From JBBECF01 sp040881945 (GTDB lineage Bacteria > Pseudomonadota > Alphaproteobacteria > Dongiales > Dongiaceae), in NCBI GenBank assembly GCA_040881945.1, contig JBBECF010000128.1, positions 1-20,431 on the forward strand: a stretch of DNA of 20,431 nt, given 5' to 3'. The position numbers and the translations under genes were made by a program. The notes under the pieces were generated by a model. The model saw only the letters and a program-made list of their open reading frames with translations. It was not told the origin of the DNA and ran no database searches. The first letter of the stretch is position 1; each line of letters begins with the position of its first letter. This document shows, piece by piece, positions 7,993 through 15,799 of this stretch.

Positions 7993-8088
7993 TTGTCATG
8001 CCCGGCCTTGAGCCGGGCATCCACCCTCGGGTCAAGCCCAAGGGTGCGGCTGCACCATGGATTGCCGGGTCACGCCCGGCAATGACAA
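7993..8088. repeat. intergenic palindromic repeat with three hairpins
   Basis: A 96-bp element has TTGTCAT (7993-7999) and ATGACAA (8082-8088) as outer inverted repeats. Its first hairpin is 7998-8006/8012-8020 (9 bp, 5-nt loop) and its last is 8061-8069/8075-8083 (9 bp, 5-nt loop). A middle one pairs 8022-8027 with 8041-8046 and 8029-8031 with 8037-8039. The GCCCGGC/GCCGGGC arms are like intergenic repeats that occur many times in alphaproteobacterial genomes. It separates gloB from the GST gene and may end or process the transcript. Confidence 0.8.
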
Positions 8089-8136
8089 TACTGGAAAGCA
8101 TCTGTTGGAATGACACCACCAGACTCGGTCGTTGCC

Positions 8137-8907
8137 TCAGAAATTATCCTTGCGCCGGCGGATTTCGGCGAACACGGCGACCGGGTCGGTCGCGGGCAGG
8201 CCGACGGCGGCGGCGATCGCCGGGTCGTCGGCGCGCAGGAAAGGGTTCGTAGCGCATTCCTCGGCCATGGTCGAGGGGATCGTCGGCTTGCCTTCGGCGC
8301 GCAGGGCGTCGATCCGCTCGGCGCGGGCCGCCAGGGCGGCGTTGCCGGGATCGACCGTGCGCGCGAAGCGGGCGTTCGCCTGGGTGTATTCGTGGCCGCA
8401 GAAGACGCGCGTTTCGCCGGGCAGGCGGCGCAGCTTGCCGAGCGACGACCACATCTGCGCCGGGGTGCCTTCGAACATCCGGCCGCAGCCGAGCGCGAAC
8501 AGCGTGTCGCCGCAGAACAGCGCCCGCGACGCTTCGAACCAGAAGGCGATGTGGCCGCGCGTGTGGCCGGGGATGAAGATGATCTCGGCCTCGGCGGCGC
8601 CGAGCCGGAAGCGCTCGCCCTCGTCGACGGCGACGTCGATGCCGGGGACGCGGTCGCGGTCGGGCGCCGGCCCGACGACGGTGCAGCCCGTGGCGCGCTT
8701 GATCTCCAGATTGCCGCCGGTGTGGTCCCAGTGGTGGTGCGTGTTCAGCACATACGAAACCTCCCAGCCCTTGGCGGCGGCGGCGGCCAGCACCGGCCGG
8801 GCCTCGGACGGATCGACGACGCCGGTCGCGCCGGTCGCCGGGTCGCGCAAAAGATAGGCGTAGTTGTCCTTGAGCAGCGGGACGAGCTCGATGTCCAGGG
8901 CGGGCAT
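8137..8907 (-). CDS. gloB: hydroxyacylglutathione hydrolase (glyoxalase II)
   Basis: A 256-aa metallo-beta-lactamase-fold enzyme that hydrolyses S-D-lactoylglutathione, the second step of methylglyoxal detoxification. The binuclear metal ligands are all visible: His57, His59, Asp61 and His62 (THHHWDH), His115 (PGHTRGH), Asp134 (FCGDTLF) and His172 (FCGHEYT). The C-terminal glyoxalase II domain is intact (KPTIPSTMAEECATNPFLR and a final FAEIRRRKDNF). GGAGGGAGG lies about 12 bp before the ATG at 8907. It is divergent from the methyltransferase-like gene. Confidence 0.95.
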   Translation of the reverse strand: MPALDIELVPLLKDNYAYLLRDPATGATGVVDPSEARPVLAAAAAKGWEVSYVLNTHHHWDHTGGNLEIKRATGCTVVGPAPDRDRVPGIDVAVDEGERFRLGAAEAEIIFIPGHTRGHIAFWFEASRALFCGDTLFALGCGRMFEGTPAQMWSSLGKLRRLPGETRVFCGHEYTQANARFARTVDPGNAALAARAERIDALRAEGKPTIPSTMAEECATNPFLRADDPAIAAAVGLPATDPVAVFAEIRRRKDNF

Positions 8908-8960
8908 GGCGGCCGCGCGGCCTCCCTCCTCGGCGATAGGGCCGGCAGGGTAGCATCCCG

Positions 8961-8969
8961 TGCTATACT
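8961..8969 (+). promoter_or_regulatory. extended -10 promoter, probably leaderless
   Basis: TGCTATACT is an extended -10 (TG, one base, TATACT). It ends 9 bp before the ATG at 8979, and there is no Shine-Dalgarno between them. The predicted transcript would begin within two or three bases of the start codon. No convincing -35 is present, as expected for an extended -10. Confidence 0.5.
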
Positions 8970-8978
8970 GTCGCCAGC

Positions 8979-9722
8979 ATGCGCAACGACGTCGTCGACA
9001 TCAGGGACTTCTACCAGTCGCGGCTGGGCCAGGTGGCGCGCCGCCTGATCGGCCAGCGGTTACGCGCGACCTGGCCCGACCTCGGCGGCCGGACCGTGCT
9101 CGGCCTCGGCTACGCGACGCCCTATCTGCGCCAGTTCCGCGACGAGGCCGAGCGCGTGCTGGCGATCATGCCGGCGGCGCAGGGCGCCCTGCACTGGCCG
9201 CCGGACGGTCCGAACGCGGTGGCGCTCGCCGACGAGACCGAGCTGCCGCTGCCGGACATGTCGGTGGACCGCGTGCTGCTGGTGCACGGGCTCGAGCACG
9301 GCGACCGCGTGGCCGACATGTTGCGCGAGATCTGGCGCGTGATGACCGGCAGCGGCCGGCTGCTCGCCGTCGTGCCGAACCGCCGCGGCATTTGGGCGCG
9401 CACCGACCGCACGCCGTTCGGACACGGACTGCCGTACTCGCCATCGCAGCTCGCGCGGCTGTTGCGCGAGCACATGTTCACGCCGATCCGCACGGCGCCG
9501 GCGCTGTTCGTGCCGCCGGTGCGCTCGCGCACGCTGCTCGGCGCGGCGCCGGCCTGGGAACGGGTCGGCGCCCGCTGGTTCCCGGCCTTCGGCGGGGTCG
9601 TCGTCGTCGAGGCGAGCAAGCAGATCTACGCCGCGACAGCGGTGCGGTCGCCGCGGCGGCGGCGGGCCGCGGTCCTGCCGTTCCCGCAGGCGGCGCCGCG
9701 CCGGCTTTCCACCCGATCCTAA
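8979..9722 (+). CDS. SAM-dependent methyltransferase-like protein
   Basis: A 247-aa protein with a class I methyltransferase pattern. The helix before the fold is FYQSRLGQVARRLIGQRL. Motif I is VLGLGYATPYLRQF, with GLGYAT instead of the usual DxGxGxG. An acidic patch follows (ADETELPLPDMSVDRVLLVHGLEH), then a motif III-like GSGRLLAVVPNRRGIWAR. The C-terminal part is Arg/Pro-rich. The acceptor is unknown and the weak motif I leaves activity uncertain. The start at 8979 is supported by the TATACT just upstream. Its stop overlaps the metW stop by 4 bp. Confidence 0.8.
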   Translation: MRNDVVDIRDFYQSRLGQVARRLIGQRLRATWPDLGGRTVLGLGYATPYLRQFRDEAERVLAIMPAAQGALHWPPDGPNAVALADETELPLPDMSVDRVLLVHGLEHGDRVADMLREIWRVMTGSGRLLAVVPNRRGIWARTDRTPFGHGLPYSPSQLARLLREHMFTPIRTAPALFVPPVRSRTLLGAAPAWERVGARWFPAFGGVVVVEASKQIYAATAVRSPRRRRAAVLPFPQAAPRRLSTRS

Positions 9723-10387
9723 TTACGGCGCAGCAGGAACAAGCCGTGCTCGCCGATCAGGTTGGCGAGGCGCAGCGAGCGGATGCGGGTCGCCTGCCCG
9801 CCCCCGGTGATGGCGAGCGCGCGTTCGACCGTCGCCCCCAGCTCCTCGCACAGGCGCACGAAATCCAGGATCGTGCACAGATGGATATTCGGCGTGCTGT
9901 ACCAGCTCTCCGGCAGCGACGCGGTCACCGGCATGCGGCCCGAGGCGAGCAACCGCCGGCGCACCGTCCAATGTCCGAAATTCGGGAACGACACGATCGC
10001 CCGCCGGCCGATGCGCAGGAGTTGGGCGACGACGCCCTTGGGGTCGCGGGTCGCCTGCAGCGTCTGGCTGAGGATGGCGTAATCGAAGGCGTCGGCCGGG
10101 TAGTATTTGAGGTCGGTGTCGGCGTCGCCCTGGATGACGCTGAGGCCGTGGCTGACGCAGGCGTTGACGCCGGCCTGGCTCAGCTCGATGCCGCGGCCAT
10201 CGACCTGCTTCAGGTGCACCAGATAGTCGAGCAACGCGCCGTCGCCGCAGCCAATGTCGAGCACGCGCGCGGCCGGCGACACCATGTCGGCGATGAGCTG
10301 CAGGTCGACGCGGATGCCGTCGCGCCGGGCCGGGCGCGCGGCGGCCGGCGCCGCCGGGTCGAGCGGTCCGGCGGCGGCCCCGGTCAT
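9719..10387 (-). CDS. metW: methionine biosynthesis protein MetW
   Basis: A 222-aa class I methyltransferase-fold protein. Motif I is ARVLDIGCGDGALLDYL (about 40-56). MetW-specific blocks are RGIELSQAGVNACVSHGLSV, LSQTLQATRDP and SFPNFGHWTVRRRLL. In Proteobacteria MetW is found beside MetX and supports homoserine acylation; its biochemical role is poorly defined. Its ATG overlaps the metX TGA as ATGA (10384-10387), which indicates translational coupling. The N-terminal 20 residues are Ala/Pro-rich and probably disordered. Confidence 0.95.
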   Translation of the reverse strand: MTGAAAGPLDPAAPAAARPARRDGIRVDLQLIADMVSPAARVLDIGCGDGALLDYLVHLKQVDGRGIELSQAGVNACVSHGLSVIQGDADTDLKYYPADAFDYAILSQTLQATRDPKGVVAQLLRIGRRAIVSFPNFGHWTVRRRLLASGRMPVTASLPESWYSTPNIHLCTILDFVRLCEELGATVERALAITGGGQATRIRSLRLANLIGEHGLFLLRRN

Positions 10388-11547
10388 GTCAGGCCGCGAT
10401 GCTCGGCGCAGCCGTCGAGGAAGCCGGTCAGCGTCGTGGCGAATTCCGGCTCGTCGAGCAGGAAGGCGTCGTGACCCTTGTCGCTGTCGATCTCGACGAA
10501 GCTGACATTGGCGGCGACCGCGTTGAGCGCATGCACGGTCGTGCGGCTTTGCGCCGTCGGGAACAGCCAGTCATGGGTGAAGGACACCAGGCAGAACCGT
10601 ACCGGCGTGTCGCGAAAGGCGTTCGCCAGGACGCCGCCGTGTTCGGCCGCCAGGTCGAAATAGTCCATCGCCCGGGTGATGTAGAGGTACGAATTGGCGT
10701 CGAACCGGTCGACGAAGGTCGACCCCTGGTGCCGCAGGTAGCTCTCGACCTGGAAATCGGCGTCGAAGCCGTAGGTCACCTCGCTGCGGTCCTGCAACTT
10801 GCGCCCGAACTTGCGGTGCAACGCCGTTTCGGACAGGTAGGTGATGTGCCCCGCCATGCGCGCCACCGCCAAGCCGCGGCTCGGCTTGCGGCCGTGGCTC
10901 AGATAGTCGCCGCCGCACCAGTCGGGGTCGGCCATGATCGCCTGGCGGCCGACTTCGTGGAACGCGATGTTCTGCGCCGAGTGACGCGCGGCGGCGGCGA
11001 TCGGCACCGCCGCGAACACGCGTTCGGGAAAGCTCGCCGCCCATTGCAGCGCCTGCATGCCGCCCATCGAGCCGCCGGTCACGCAGAACAGCCGGTCGAT
11101 GCCGAGATGGTCGATCAGCAGCTTCTGCGCCCGCACCATGTCGGCGACGGTGATGACCGGGAAGGTGAGCCCATAGGGCCGGCCCGTCCGCGGGTCGATC
11201 TCCTTCGGGCCGGTCGTTCCCATGCAGCCGCCGAGCACGTTGGCGCAGACGATGAAATAGCGCCGGGTGTCGAGCGCCAGGCCGGGGCCCACCATCAACT
11301 CCCACCAGCCCGGCTTGCCGGTGACCGGATGCGTGCCGGCGACGAACTGGTCGCCGGTCAGCGCATGGCACACCAGGATGGCGTTGGAGCGCTCGCGGTT
11401 GAGCGCGCCATAGGTCTGATAGGCGATGGTGAAGGGGCCGAGCTCGACGCCGCAGTCGAGGCGCAGCGCCCGGTCCTCGCCGATGGCGACGCGATGACCG
11501 GCCGCGTCCGGCGCGGCGCCGGCGGATCGTGGCTGCGGCGGGCTCAT
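10384..11547 (-). CDS. metX: homoserine O-acyltransferase MetX
   Basis: A 387-aa alpha/beta-hydrolase enzyme that acylates homoserine for methionine synthesis. The nucleophile is Ser160 in TGGSMGGMQALQWA; the other triad residues are Asp326 (FTHDWLFP) and His359 (DSDKGHDAFL). Other family blocks are YQTYGALN, NVLGGCMGTTGP and GWWELMVGPG. The sequence alone does not settle acetyl- versus succinyl-CoA use, since MetX homologues differ. The ATG at 11547 gives a normal N-terminus, with only a weak GAGA ribosome site. It is transcribed with metW and is divergent from the aromatic amino acid operon. Confidence 0.95.
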   Translation of the reverse strand: MSPPQPRSAGAAPDAAGHRVAIGEDRALRLDCGVELGPFTIAYQTYGALNRERSNAILVCHALTGDQFVAGTHPVTGKPGWWELMVGPGLALDTRRYFIVCANVLGGCMGTTGPKEIDPRTGRPYGLTFPVITVADMVRAQKLLIDHLGIDRLFCVTGGSMGGMQALQWAASFPERVFAAVPIAAAARHSAQNIAFHEVGRQAIMADPDWCGGDYLSHGRKPSRGLAVARMAGHITYLSETALHRKFGRKLQDRSEVTYGFDADFQVESYLRHQGSTFVDRFDANSYLYITRAMDYFDLAAEHGGVLANAFRDTPVRFCLVSFTHDWLFPTAQSRTTVHALNAVAANVSFVEIDSDKGHDAFLLDEPEFATTLTGFLDGCAEHRGLT

Positions 11548-11581
11548 TCTCGGCGTCTTGAGGATGCTCTATAGGGTCGCG

Positions 11582-11613
11582 CATAGCTAGGTATCGGGGG
11601 CCGCGGCTGTCAA
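11582..11613 (-). promoter_or_regulatory. candidate metX-metW promoter
   Basis: A consensus -35, TTGACA, lies at 11608-11613 on the minus strand. The -10 region is weak: TAGCTATG at 11582-11589 gives an 18-bp spacer to TAGCTA. This would leave a leader of about 30 nt to the metX ATG. No SAM-riboswitch-like structure fits in so short a leader. Confidence 0.4.
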
Positions 11614-11621
11614 CGTTTTCT

Positions 11622-11650
11622 TTGCTTTTGCGGGCGGCGGCGACTATCAG
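11622..11650 (+). promoter_or_regulatory. candidate promoter of the aromatic amino acid operon
   Basis: TTGCTT (11622-11627) and TATCAG (11645-11650) have a 17-bp spacer. Transcription would start near 11657, a few bases before the ATG at 11664 or about 25 nt before the ATG at 11682. It is back-to-back with the metX promoter. Confidence 0.4.
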
Positions 11651-11663
11651 TAGGCGGCCCCGG

Positions 11664-12584
11664 ATGACTGGTTTTTCGCGCATGCCCCTCGCCGATAGTC
11701 CGATCGACGATTTGCGTCGGCAGATCGACGAGATTGACAACGCGCTGCACGACCTGCTGATGCGCCGGATCGAGGTCGCCGCCGCGATCGGCGCCGTCAA
11801 GGGCAACGACGGCGGCAGCGGCGATGTCGGCGCCGGGTTCCTGCGCCCGGGGCGCGAGGCGATGGTGCTGCGCCGGCTGGTGCAGCGCCATCGGGGGTTG
11901 CTGCCCGCGGCCGCCGTCGTGCGCATTTGGCGCGAGCTGATGTCGGCCGTGGCGCGCCTGCAGGGGCCGCTGGCGGTGGCCATCCCCGGCCAGGACGACC
12001 AGCCCGGATTCTGGGACTTGGCGCGCGACCATTTCGGCAGCCACACCCCGATCAGCGCGCACGAGACCACCGGGCAGGTGCTGCGCGCGGTGATCGAGGG
12101 CCGGGCGACGGTCGGCGTCCTGCCCCTGCCGCAACAGGACGATCGCGACCCGTGGTGGCGGCAATTGATGATTCGCGACGCCAAGACGCCCCGCATCATC
12201 GCCCGGCTGCCGTTCGGCACGCCCGGGACGATGCGCGGCGGTCCGGTCGAGGCGCTCGCCGTCGGCAGCGTCCCGCGGGAGCGCACCGGCCACGACCGCA
12301 GCCTGTTCGTGCTCGAGAGCACGGTGGAGATCAGCCGCAGCGCCCTTGGCGCCGTGCTCAAATCGGCGACGCTGGAGGTCGGATCCATTCACCTGTGGCA
12401 CGACACGCACGCGCCCGCGACCTGGCTGCACCTGATCGAGGTCGAGGGCTTTCTGGCGCCGAACGACCCGCGGCTGGTGCGCCTGGCCAAGGGTCGCGGC
12501 AACGCACTGCGTCAGCTTTGTCCGCTGGGCGGCTATGCCGTGCCGTTCACGCCGGCCGAGCTCGGCCAGCCGGCCAAGGCGTGA
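11664..12584 (+). CDS. chorismate mutase (AroQ) with degenerate prephenate-dehydratase/ACT-like region
   Basis: A 306-aa protein. Residues 15-100 are an AroQ helical chorismate mutase: DDLRRQIDEIDNALHDLLMRR, AAAIGAVK, and RPGREAMVLRRL with the expected Arg, Lys and Arg-Glu residues. This converts chorismate to prephenate. Residues 103-217 recall a prephenate dehydratase (VLRAVIEGRATVGVLPLPQ resembles the family's GVLPIEN strand), but the GPxGTFS start and the TRF catalytic motif are missing (HDRSLFVLE instead). Residues 226-296 recall the ACT domain of P-proteins (WLHLIEVEGFLAPNDPRLVRL, then CPLGGYAVPF). Inference: a bifunctional P-protein that lost dehydratase activity. The start at 11664 is preferred over 11682; both are possible. 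It heads a tight operon with hisC. Confidence 0.85.
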   Translation: MTGFSRMPLADSPIDDLRRQIDEIDNALHDLLMRRIEVAAAIGAVKGNDGGSGDVGAGFLRPGREAMVLRRLVQRHRGLLPAAAVVRIWRELMSAVARLQGPLAVAIPGQDDQPGFWDLARDHFGSHTPISAHETTGQVLRAVIEGRATVGVLPLPQQDDRDPWWRQLMIRDAKTPRIIARLPFGTPGTMRGGPVEALAVGSVPRERTGHDRSLFVLESTVEISRSALGAVLKSATLEVGSIHLWHDTHAPATWLHLIEVEGFLAPNDPRLVRLAKGRGNALRQLCPLGGYAVPFTPAELGQPAKA

Positions 12585-12589
12585 TCCTC

Positions 12590-13717
12590 ATGACTCCGCG
12601 CCTTCGTCCGGGCATCCTCGAGATCGCGCCCTATGTCGGCGGCGAAGCGGCGCTGCCGGGGCGCGAGCGGGCGATCCGACTAGCCTCGAACGAAAGCCCG
12701 CTCGGCCCCAGCCCGCAGGCGGTCGAGGCCTATCGCCGCGCGGCCGCCTCGCTGCATCGCTACCCCGACGGCGCCGCGGCAGAGTTGCGCGTCGCGATCG
12801 GCCGGCGCTTCGGCCTCGATCCGGAGCGGATCGTCTGCGGCGCCGGCTCGGACGAGCTGATCGGCCTGCTCGCCCGCGCCTATGCCGGGCCCGGCGACGA
12901 GGTGCTGTACAGCCGGCACGGCTTCCTCATGTATCCGATCGCGGCCAAGGCGGTCGGGGCGACGCCGGTCCACGCCCCGGAACGGGATCTCACCGCCGAT
13001 GTCGACGCCCTGCTCGGCCGCGTGACGCCGCGCACCCGCATCCTGTTTCTGGCCAATCCGAACAACCCGACCGGCAGCTATCTGCCGGCGGCGGCGTTGC
13101 GCCGGCTGCGCGACGGCCTGCCGGCGGGGGTGCTGCTGGTCATCGACGCGGCCTATGCCGAATATGTCGGTCGCAACGACTACGAACCGGGCGCCGAGCT
13201 GGTCGATGCCCGCGACGACGTGGTGATGACCCGCACCTTCTCGAAGATCTACGGCCTCGCCGCGCTCCGCCTTGGCTGGGCCTACTGTCCGCCGGACGTC
13301 GCCGACGCGCTCAACCGGCTGCGCGGCCCGTTCAACACCGCGACGCCGGCGCAGGCCGCGGGCGTCGCGGCACTCGCCGACCTGGCGCATGCCGCCCGCG
13401 CCCGCGCCCACAACGACCGCTGGCTGCCCTGGCTCCGCGACCAGGTGCAGGCGCTCGGCTTCGCGGTGCCGCCGAGCGTCGGCAACTTCGTGCTGATCCG
13501 GTTCCCCGCCGGTCCCGGCCGCGATGCCGATGCCGCCTGCCGCTTCCTCAACGACCGCGCCATCATCCCGCGCCGCATGGCGGCCTACGGCCTCGACGAC
13601 TCCTTACGCGTCACCATCGGGCTCGAAGACGAGATGCGCGCCGTCGTCGACGCCCTCGCGGCCTTCGCCGCCGGCGGCCGGGGCGCGGCGGCCGCGGCGG
13701 GCGGCGGAGGCCGCTGA
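12590..13717 (+). CDS. hisC: histidinol-phosphate/aromatic aminotransferase, HisC family
   Basis: A 375-aa fold-type I PLP aminotransferase. Visible motifs are LASNESPLGPSP (31-42), GAGSDELIGLLARAY (84-98), LANPNNPTG (154-162), DAAYAEYV (186-193) and the PLP lysine Lys219 in TRTFSKIYGLAALRLGW. The C-terminal part has PSVGNFVLIRF and the substrate-binding Arg in DSLRVTIG. HisC proteins use histidinol phosphate, and many also accept phenylalanine, tyrosine or prephenate. Placement between chorismate mutase and tyrA argues for an aromatic role here. The ATG at 12590 is 5 bp after the previous stop. A Gly/Ala-rich tail follows the domain. Confidence 0.93.
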   Translation: MTPRLRPGILEIAPYVGGEAALPGRERAIRLASNESPLGPSPQAVEAYRRAAASLHRYPDGAAAELRVAIGRRFGLDPERIVCGAGSDELIGLLARAYAGPGDEVLYSRHGFLMYPIAAKAVGATPVHAPERDLTADVDALLGRVTPRTRILFLANPNNPTGSYLPAAALRRLRDGLPAGVLLVIDAAYAEYVGRNDYEPGAELVDARDDVVMTRTFSKIYGLAALRLGWAYCPPDVADALNRLRGPFNTATPAQAAGVAALADLAHAARARAHNDRWLPWLRDQVQALGFAVPPSVGNFVLIRFPAGPGRDADAACRFLNDRAIIPRRMAAYGLDDSLRVTIGLEDEMRAVVDALAAFAAGGRGAAAAAGGGGR

Positions 13718-13720
13718 GCG

Positions 13721-14608
13721 ATGGCGGCAGCGCCGCTGTTCCACCGCGTCGCGCTGATCGGCCTCGGGCTGATCGGTTCGTCGCTCGCCCGCGCCATGCG
13801 CCGCGGCGGCCTCGCCGGCCACATCGCCGGCCACGCCCGCAGCCAGCGGACCCGCGACAAGGCGATCGAGCTCGGCTTCGTCGACAGCGTCCACGCTGCG
13901 GCCGCCGGCGCGGCCGCCGGCGCCGACCTGGCGGTGGTCTGCGTGCCGCTCGGCGCCTATGCCGAAATCGGCGCCGCGATCGCCCCGCATCTGGCGCCCG
14001 GCGCCATCGTCAGCGACGTCGGCTCGGTCAAGCAGTCGGCGATCCGCGACCTCGGGCCGTTGATCCCGGAGGGCGCGCATCTGGTACCCGGCCATCCGGT
14101 CGCCGGCACCGAGCACTCCGGGCCGGAGGCCGGCTTCGCCGAGCTGTTCGACGGGCGCTGGTGCATCCTGACCCCGCCGCCCGGCACCGACGCGGCGGCC
14201 GTCGAGCGGATGGCCGAGTTGTGGCGGCGCTGCGGCAGCCAGGTCGAGGTCATGGACCCGCGCCATCACGACGCGGTGCTGGCGATCACCTCGCATCTGC
14301 CGCATCTCATCGCCTACACGATCGTCGGCACGGCGACGGATCTGGAGGACGCGACGCGCCAGGAGGTCATCAAGTTCTCCGCCAGCGGCTTTCGCGACTT
14401 CACGCGCATCGCCGCGTCGGACCCGGTGATGTGGCGCGACGTCTTCCTCAACAACCGCGAGGCGGTGCTCGAAATGCTGGCGCGCTTCACCGAGGACCTG
14501 ACGGCGCTGCAGCGCGCGATCCGCTGGGGCGAGGGCGACAAGCTCGAGGAGCTGTTCACCCGCACCCGGGCGATCCGCCGCGGCATCATCGACGCCAAGC
14601 AGGCCTAG
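13721..14608 (+). CDS. tyrA: prephenate/arogenate dehydrogenase
   Basis: A 295-aa enzyme that oxidatively decarboxylates prephenate (or arogenate) on the way to tyrosine. The Rossmann motif is GLGLIGSS (14-21). Family blocks are SDVGSVKQ (98-105), the substrate-site HPVAGTEHSG (125-134) and ITSHLPHL (189-196), followed by the helical dimerisation domain (SGFRDFTRIAASDPVMWRDV). There is no C-terminal ACT domain. The ATG is 3 bp after the hisC stop. NAD versus NADP use and prephenate versus arogenate preference are not decided. It is often annotated tyrC when arogenate is the substrate. Confidence 0.93.
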   Translation: MAAAPLFHRVALIGLGLIGSSLARAMRRGGLAGHIAGHARSQRTRDKAIELGFVDSVHAAAAGAAAGADLAVVCVPLGAYAEIGAAIAPHLAPGAIVSDVGSVKQSAIRDLGPLIPEGAHLVPGHPVAGTEHSGPEAGFAELFDGRWCILTPPPGTDAAAVERMAELWRRCGSQVEVMDPRHHDAVLAITSHLPHLIAYTIVGTATDLEDATRQEVIKFSASGFRDFTRIAASDPVMWRDVFLNNREAVLEMLARFTEDLTALQRAIRWGEGDKLEELFTRTRAIRRGIIDAKQA

Positions 14609-14619
14609 GCGCGTCGGTC

Positions 14620-15702
14620 ATGTCCGCGTTCCGCGGGCTTCATTTTGGTCCCCTCTGGCCGGGACCGGCGCTGGCGCTCGGCTCCGCCCTGCTCTTCGGC
14701 GCGAGCACGCCGCTGGCGAAGCTCCTGCTCGGCATCGTCGATCCCTGGATGCTGGCGGCGCTCCTATATCTCGGGTCCGGGACCGGGCTGTTCGTCGTGC
14801 AGGTCGCGGCACGCCGGCTGGCGCCGGCGGCGTGGCGCGGCACGTCGTTGCGCGGCCGCGACTGGTCGTGGTTCGGCGGCGCCGTCCTCGCCGGCGGCGT
14901 GGCCGGTCCGCTGCTGCTGATGGCCGGCCTGGCGCGGACCTCCGCGGCGACGGCGTCGCTGCTCCTCAACCTCGAGGGCGTGGCGACCGCTCTGCTGGCG
15001 TGGTTCGTCTTCCGCGAGAATTTCGACCGGCGCATCGCCACCGGCATGGCCGCGGTCGTCGCCGGCGCCGCGGTCCTGTCCTGGCAGGCGGCGCCGTCGC
15101 TGTCCGGTTTCGCCGGGCCGTTGCTCGTCGCCGCGGCCTGCGCGGCCTGGGGCCTGGACAACAACCTGACCCGCAAGGTGTCGCTGTCCGATCCGGTGCG
15201 GATCGCCATGCTGAAGGGGCTGATCGCCGGCGCCGTCAACCTGGGCCTCGCGCTGTGGCACGGCGACGCGCTGCCCGCGCTCGGCGTCGCGGCGGTCGGC
15301 GGCGTGCTCGGCCTGTTCGGATACGGCGTCAGCATCGCGCTGTTCGTCGTCGCGCTGCGCCACCTCGGCGCGGCGCGCACGGGCGCCTATTTCGGCACGG
15401 CGCCGTTCGTCGGCGCCGTCATTGCCGTGCTCGGCCTCGGCGAGGCCGTGACGACCGGGCTCGTCCTTGCCGGGGCGCTGATGGCGTTGGGCGTGTGGCT
15501 GCACTTGACCGAACGGCACGAGCACGAACACGCGCACGGGTCGATGGCGCACGACCATCGCCATCGCCACGACAGCCATCATCGCCACGTCCACGCGCCC
15601 GGCGACCCGCCGGGCGAGCCGCACGCCCACCGCCACGTCCATGCCGGGCAGAGCCACAGCCACGGCCACACTCCCGACGCGCACCACGACCACGCCCATT
15701 GA
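14620..15702 (+). CDS. EamA/DMT-family transporter with histidine-rich C-terminal tail
   Basis: A 360-aa inner-membrane protein with about ten hydrophobic segments in two EamA repeats (about 15-155 and 163-297). Family marks are LLFGASTPLAKLLL, TSAATASLLLNLEGVATALLAW and TGAYFGTAPFVGAVIAVLGLGE. Residues 300-360 form a cytosol- or periplasm-exposed tail with 23 His in 61 residues, mostly in HxH and HDH units. Such a tail suggests metal binding (Ni, Co, Zn or Cu), so a metal-regulated or metal-moving exporter is a reasonable inference; EamA proteins more often export amino acids or metabolites. The ATG at 14620 lies 11 bp after tyrA. The frame stays open far upstream, but only from here does it have family similarity. 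Confidence 0.88.
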   Translation: MSAFRGLHFGPLWPGPALALGSALLFGASTPLAKLLLGIVDPWMLAALLYLGSGTGLFVVQVAARRLAPAAWRGTSLRGRDWSWFGGAVLAGGVAGPLLLMAGLARTSAATASLLLNLEGVATALLAWFVFRENFDRRIATGMAAVVAGAAVLSWQAAPSLSGFAGPLLVAAACAAWGLDNNLTRKVSLSDPVRIAMLKGLIAGAVNLGLALWHGDALPALGVAAVGGVLGLFGYGVSIALFVVALRHLGAARTGAYFGTAPFVGAVIAVLGLGEAVTTGLVLAGALMALGVWLHLTERHEHEHAHGSMAHDHRHRHDSHHRHVHAPGDPPGEPHAHRHVHAGQSHSHGHTPDAHHDHAH

Positions 15703-15739
15703 AGCAGGAACCGGAGCGCCGCGGGCGGCGTGTTTTCGC

Positions 15740-15767
15740 TTGCGCGCGGCCGCGATTTGCCTATGGT
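15740..15767 (+). promoter_or_regulatory. candidate promoter of homospermidine synthase
   Basis: TTGCGC (15740-15745) and TATGGT (15762-15767) are separated by 16 bp in the 97-bp gap after the transporter. The predicted leader is about 26 nt and includes the ribosome site GGGGAGGAG. Confidence 0.4.
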
Positions 15768-15799
15768 CCGGCGGTCGATTCGAGGGGAGGAGCGCGCCG

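Noticed and set aside
7974..8024. 17-residue N-terminal extension of the GST
   Set aside because: It translates the palindromic repeat at 7993-8088. The GST fold begins at MKLRYS.
11548..11663. Riboswitch (SAM) before metX
   Set aside because: The predicted leader is only about 30 nt, too short for a known SAM aptamer, and no fitting fold is seen.
10571..12388. Minus-strand 605-codon frame across metX and the chorismate mutase gene
   Set aside because: It overlaps metX in a wrong frame on the same strand and the chorismate mutase on the other. No domain is seen.
12535..14619. Long open frame running upstream of the DMT transporter, about 695 codons
   Set aside because: It is Arg/Pro-rich and lies over hisC and tyrA, which have clear families in another frame. 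GC-rich DNA makes such frames by chance.
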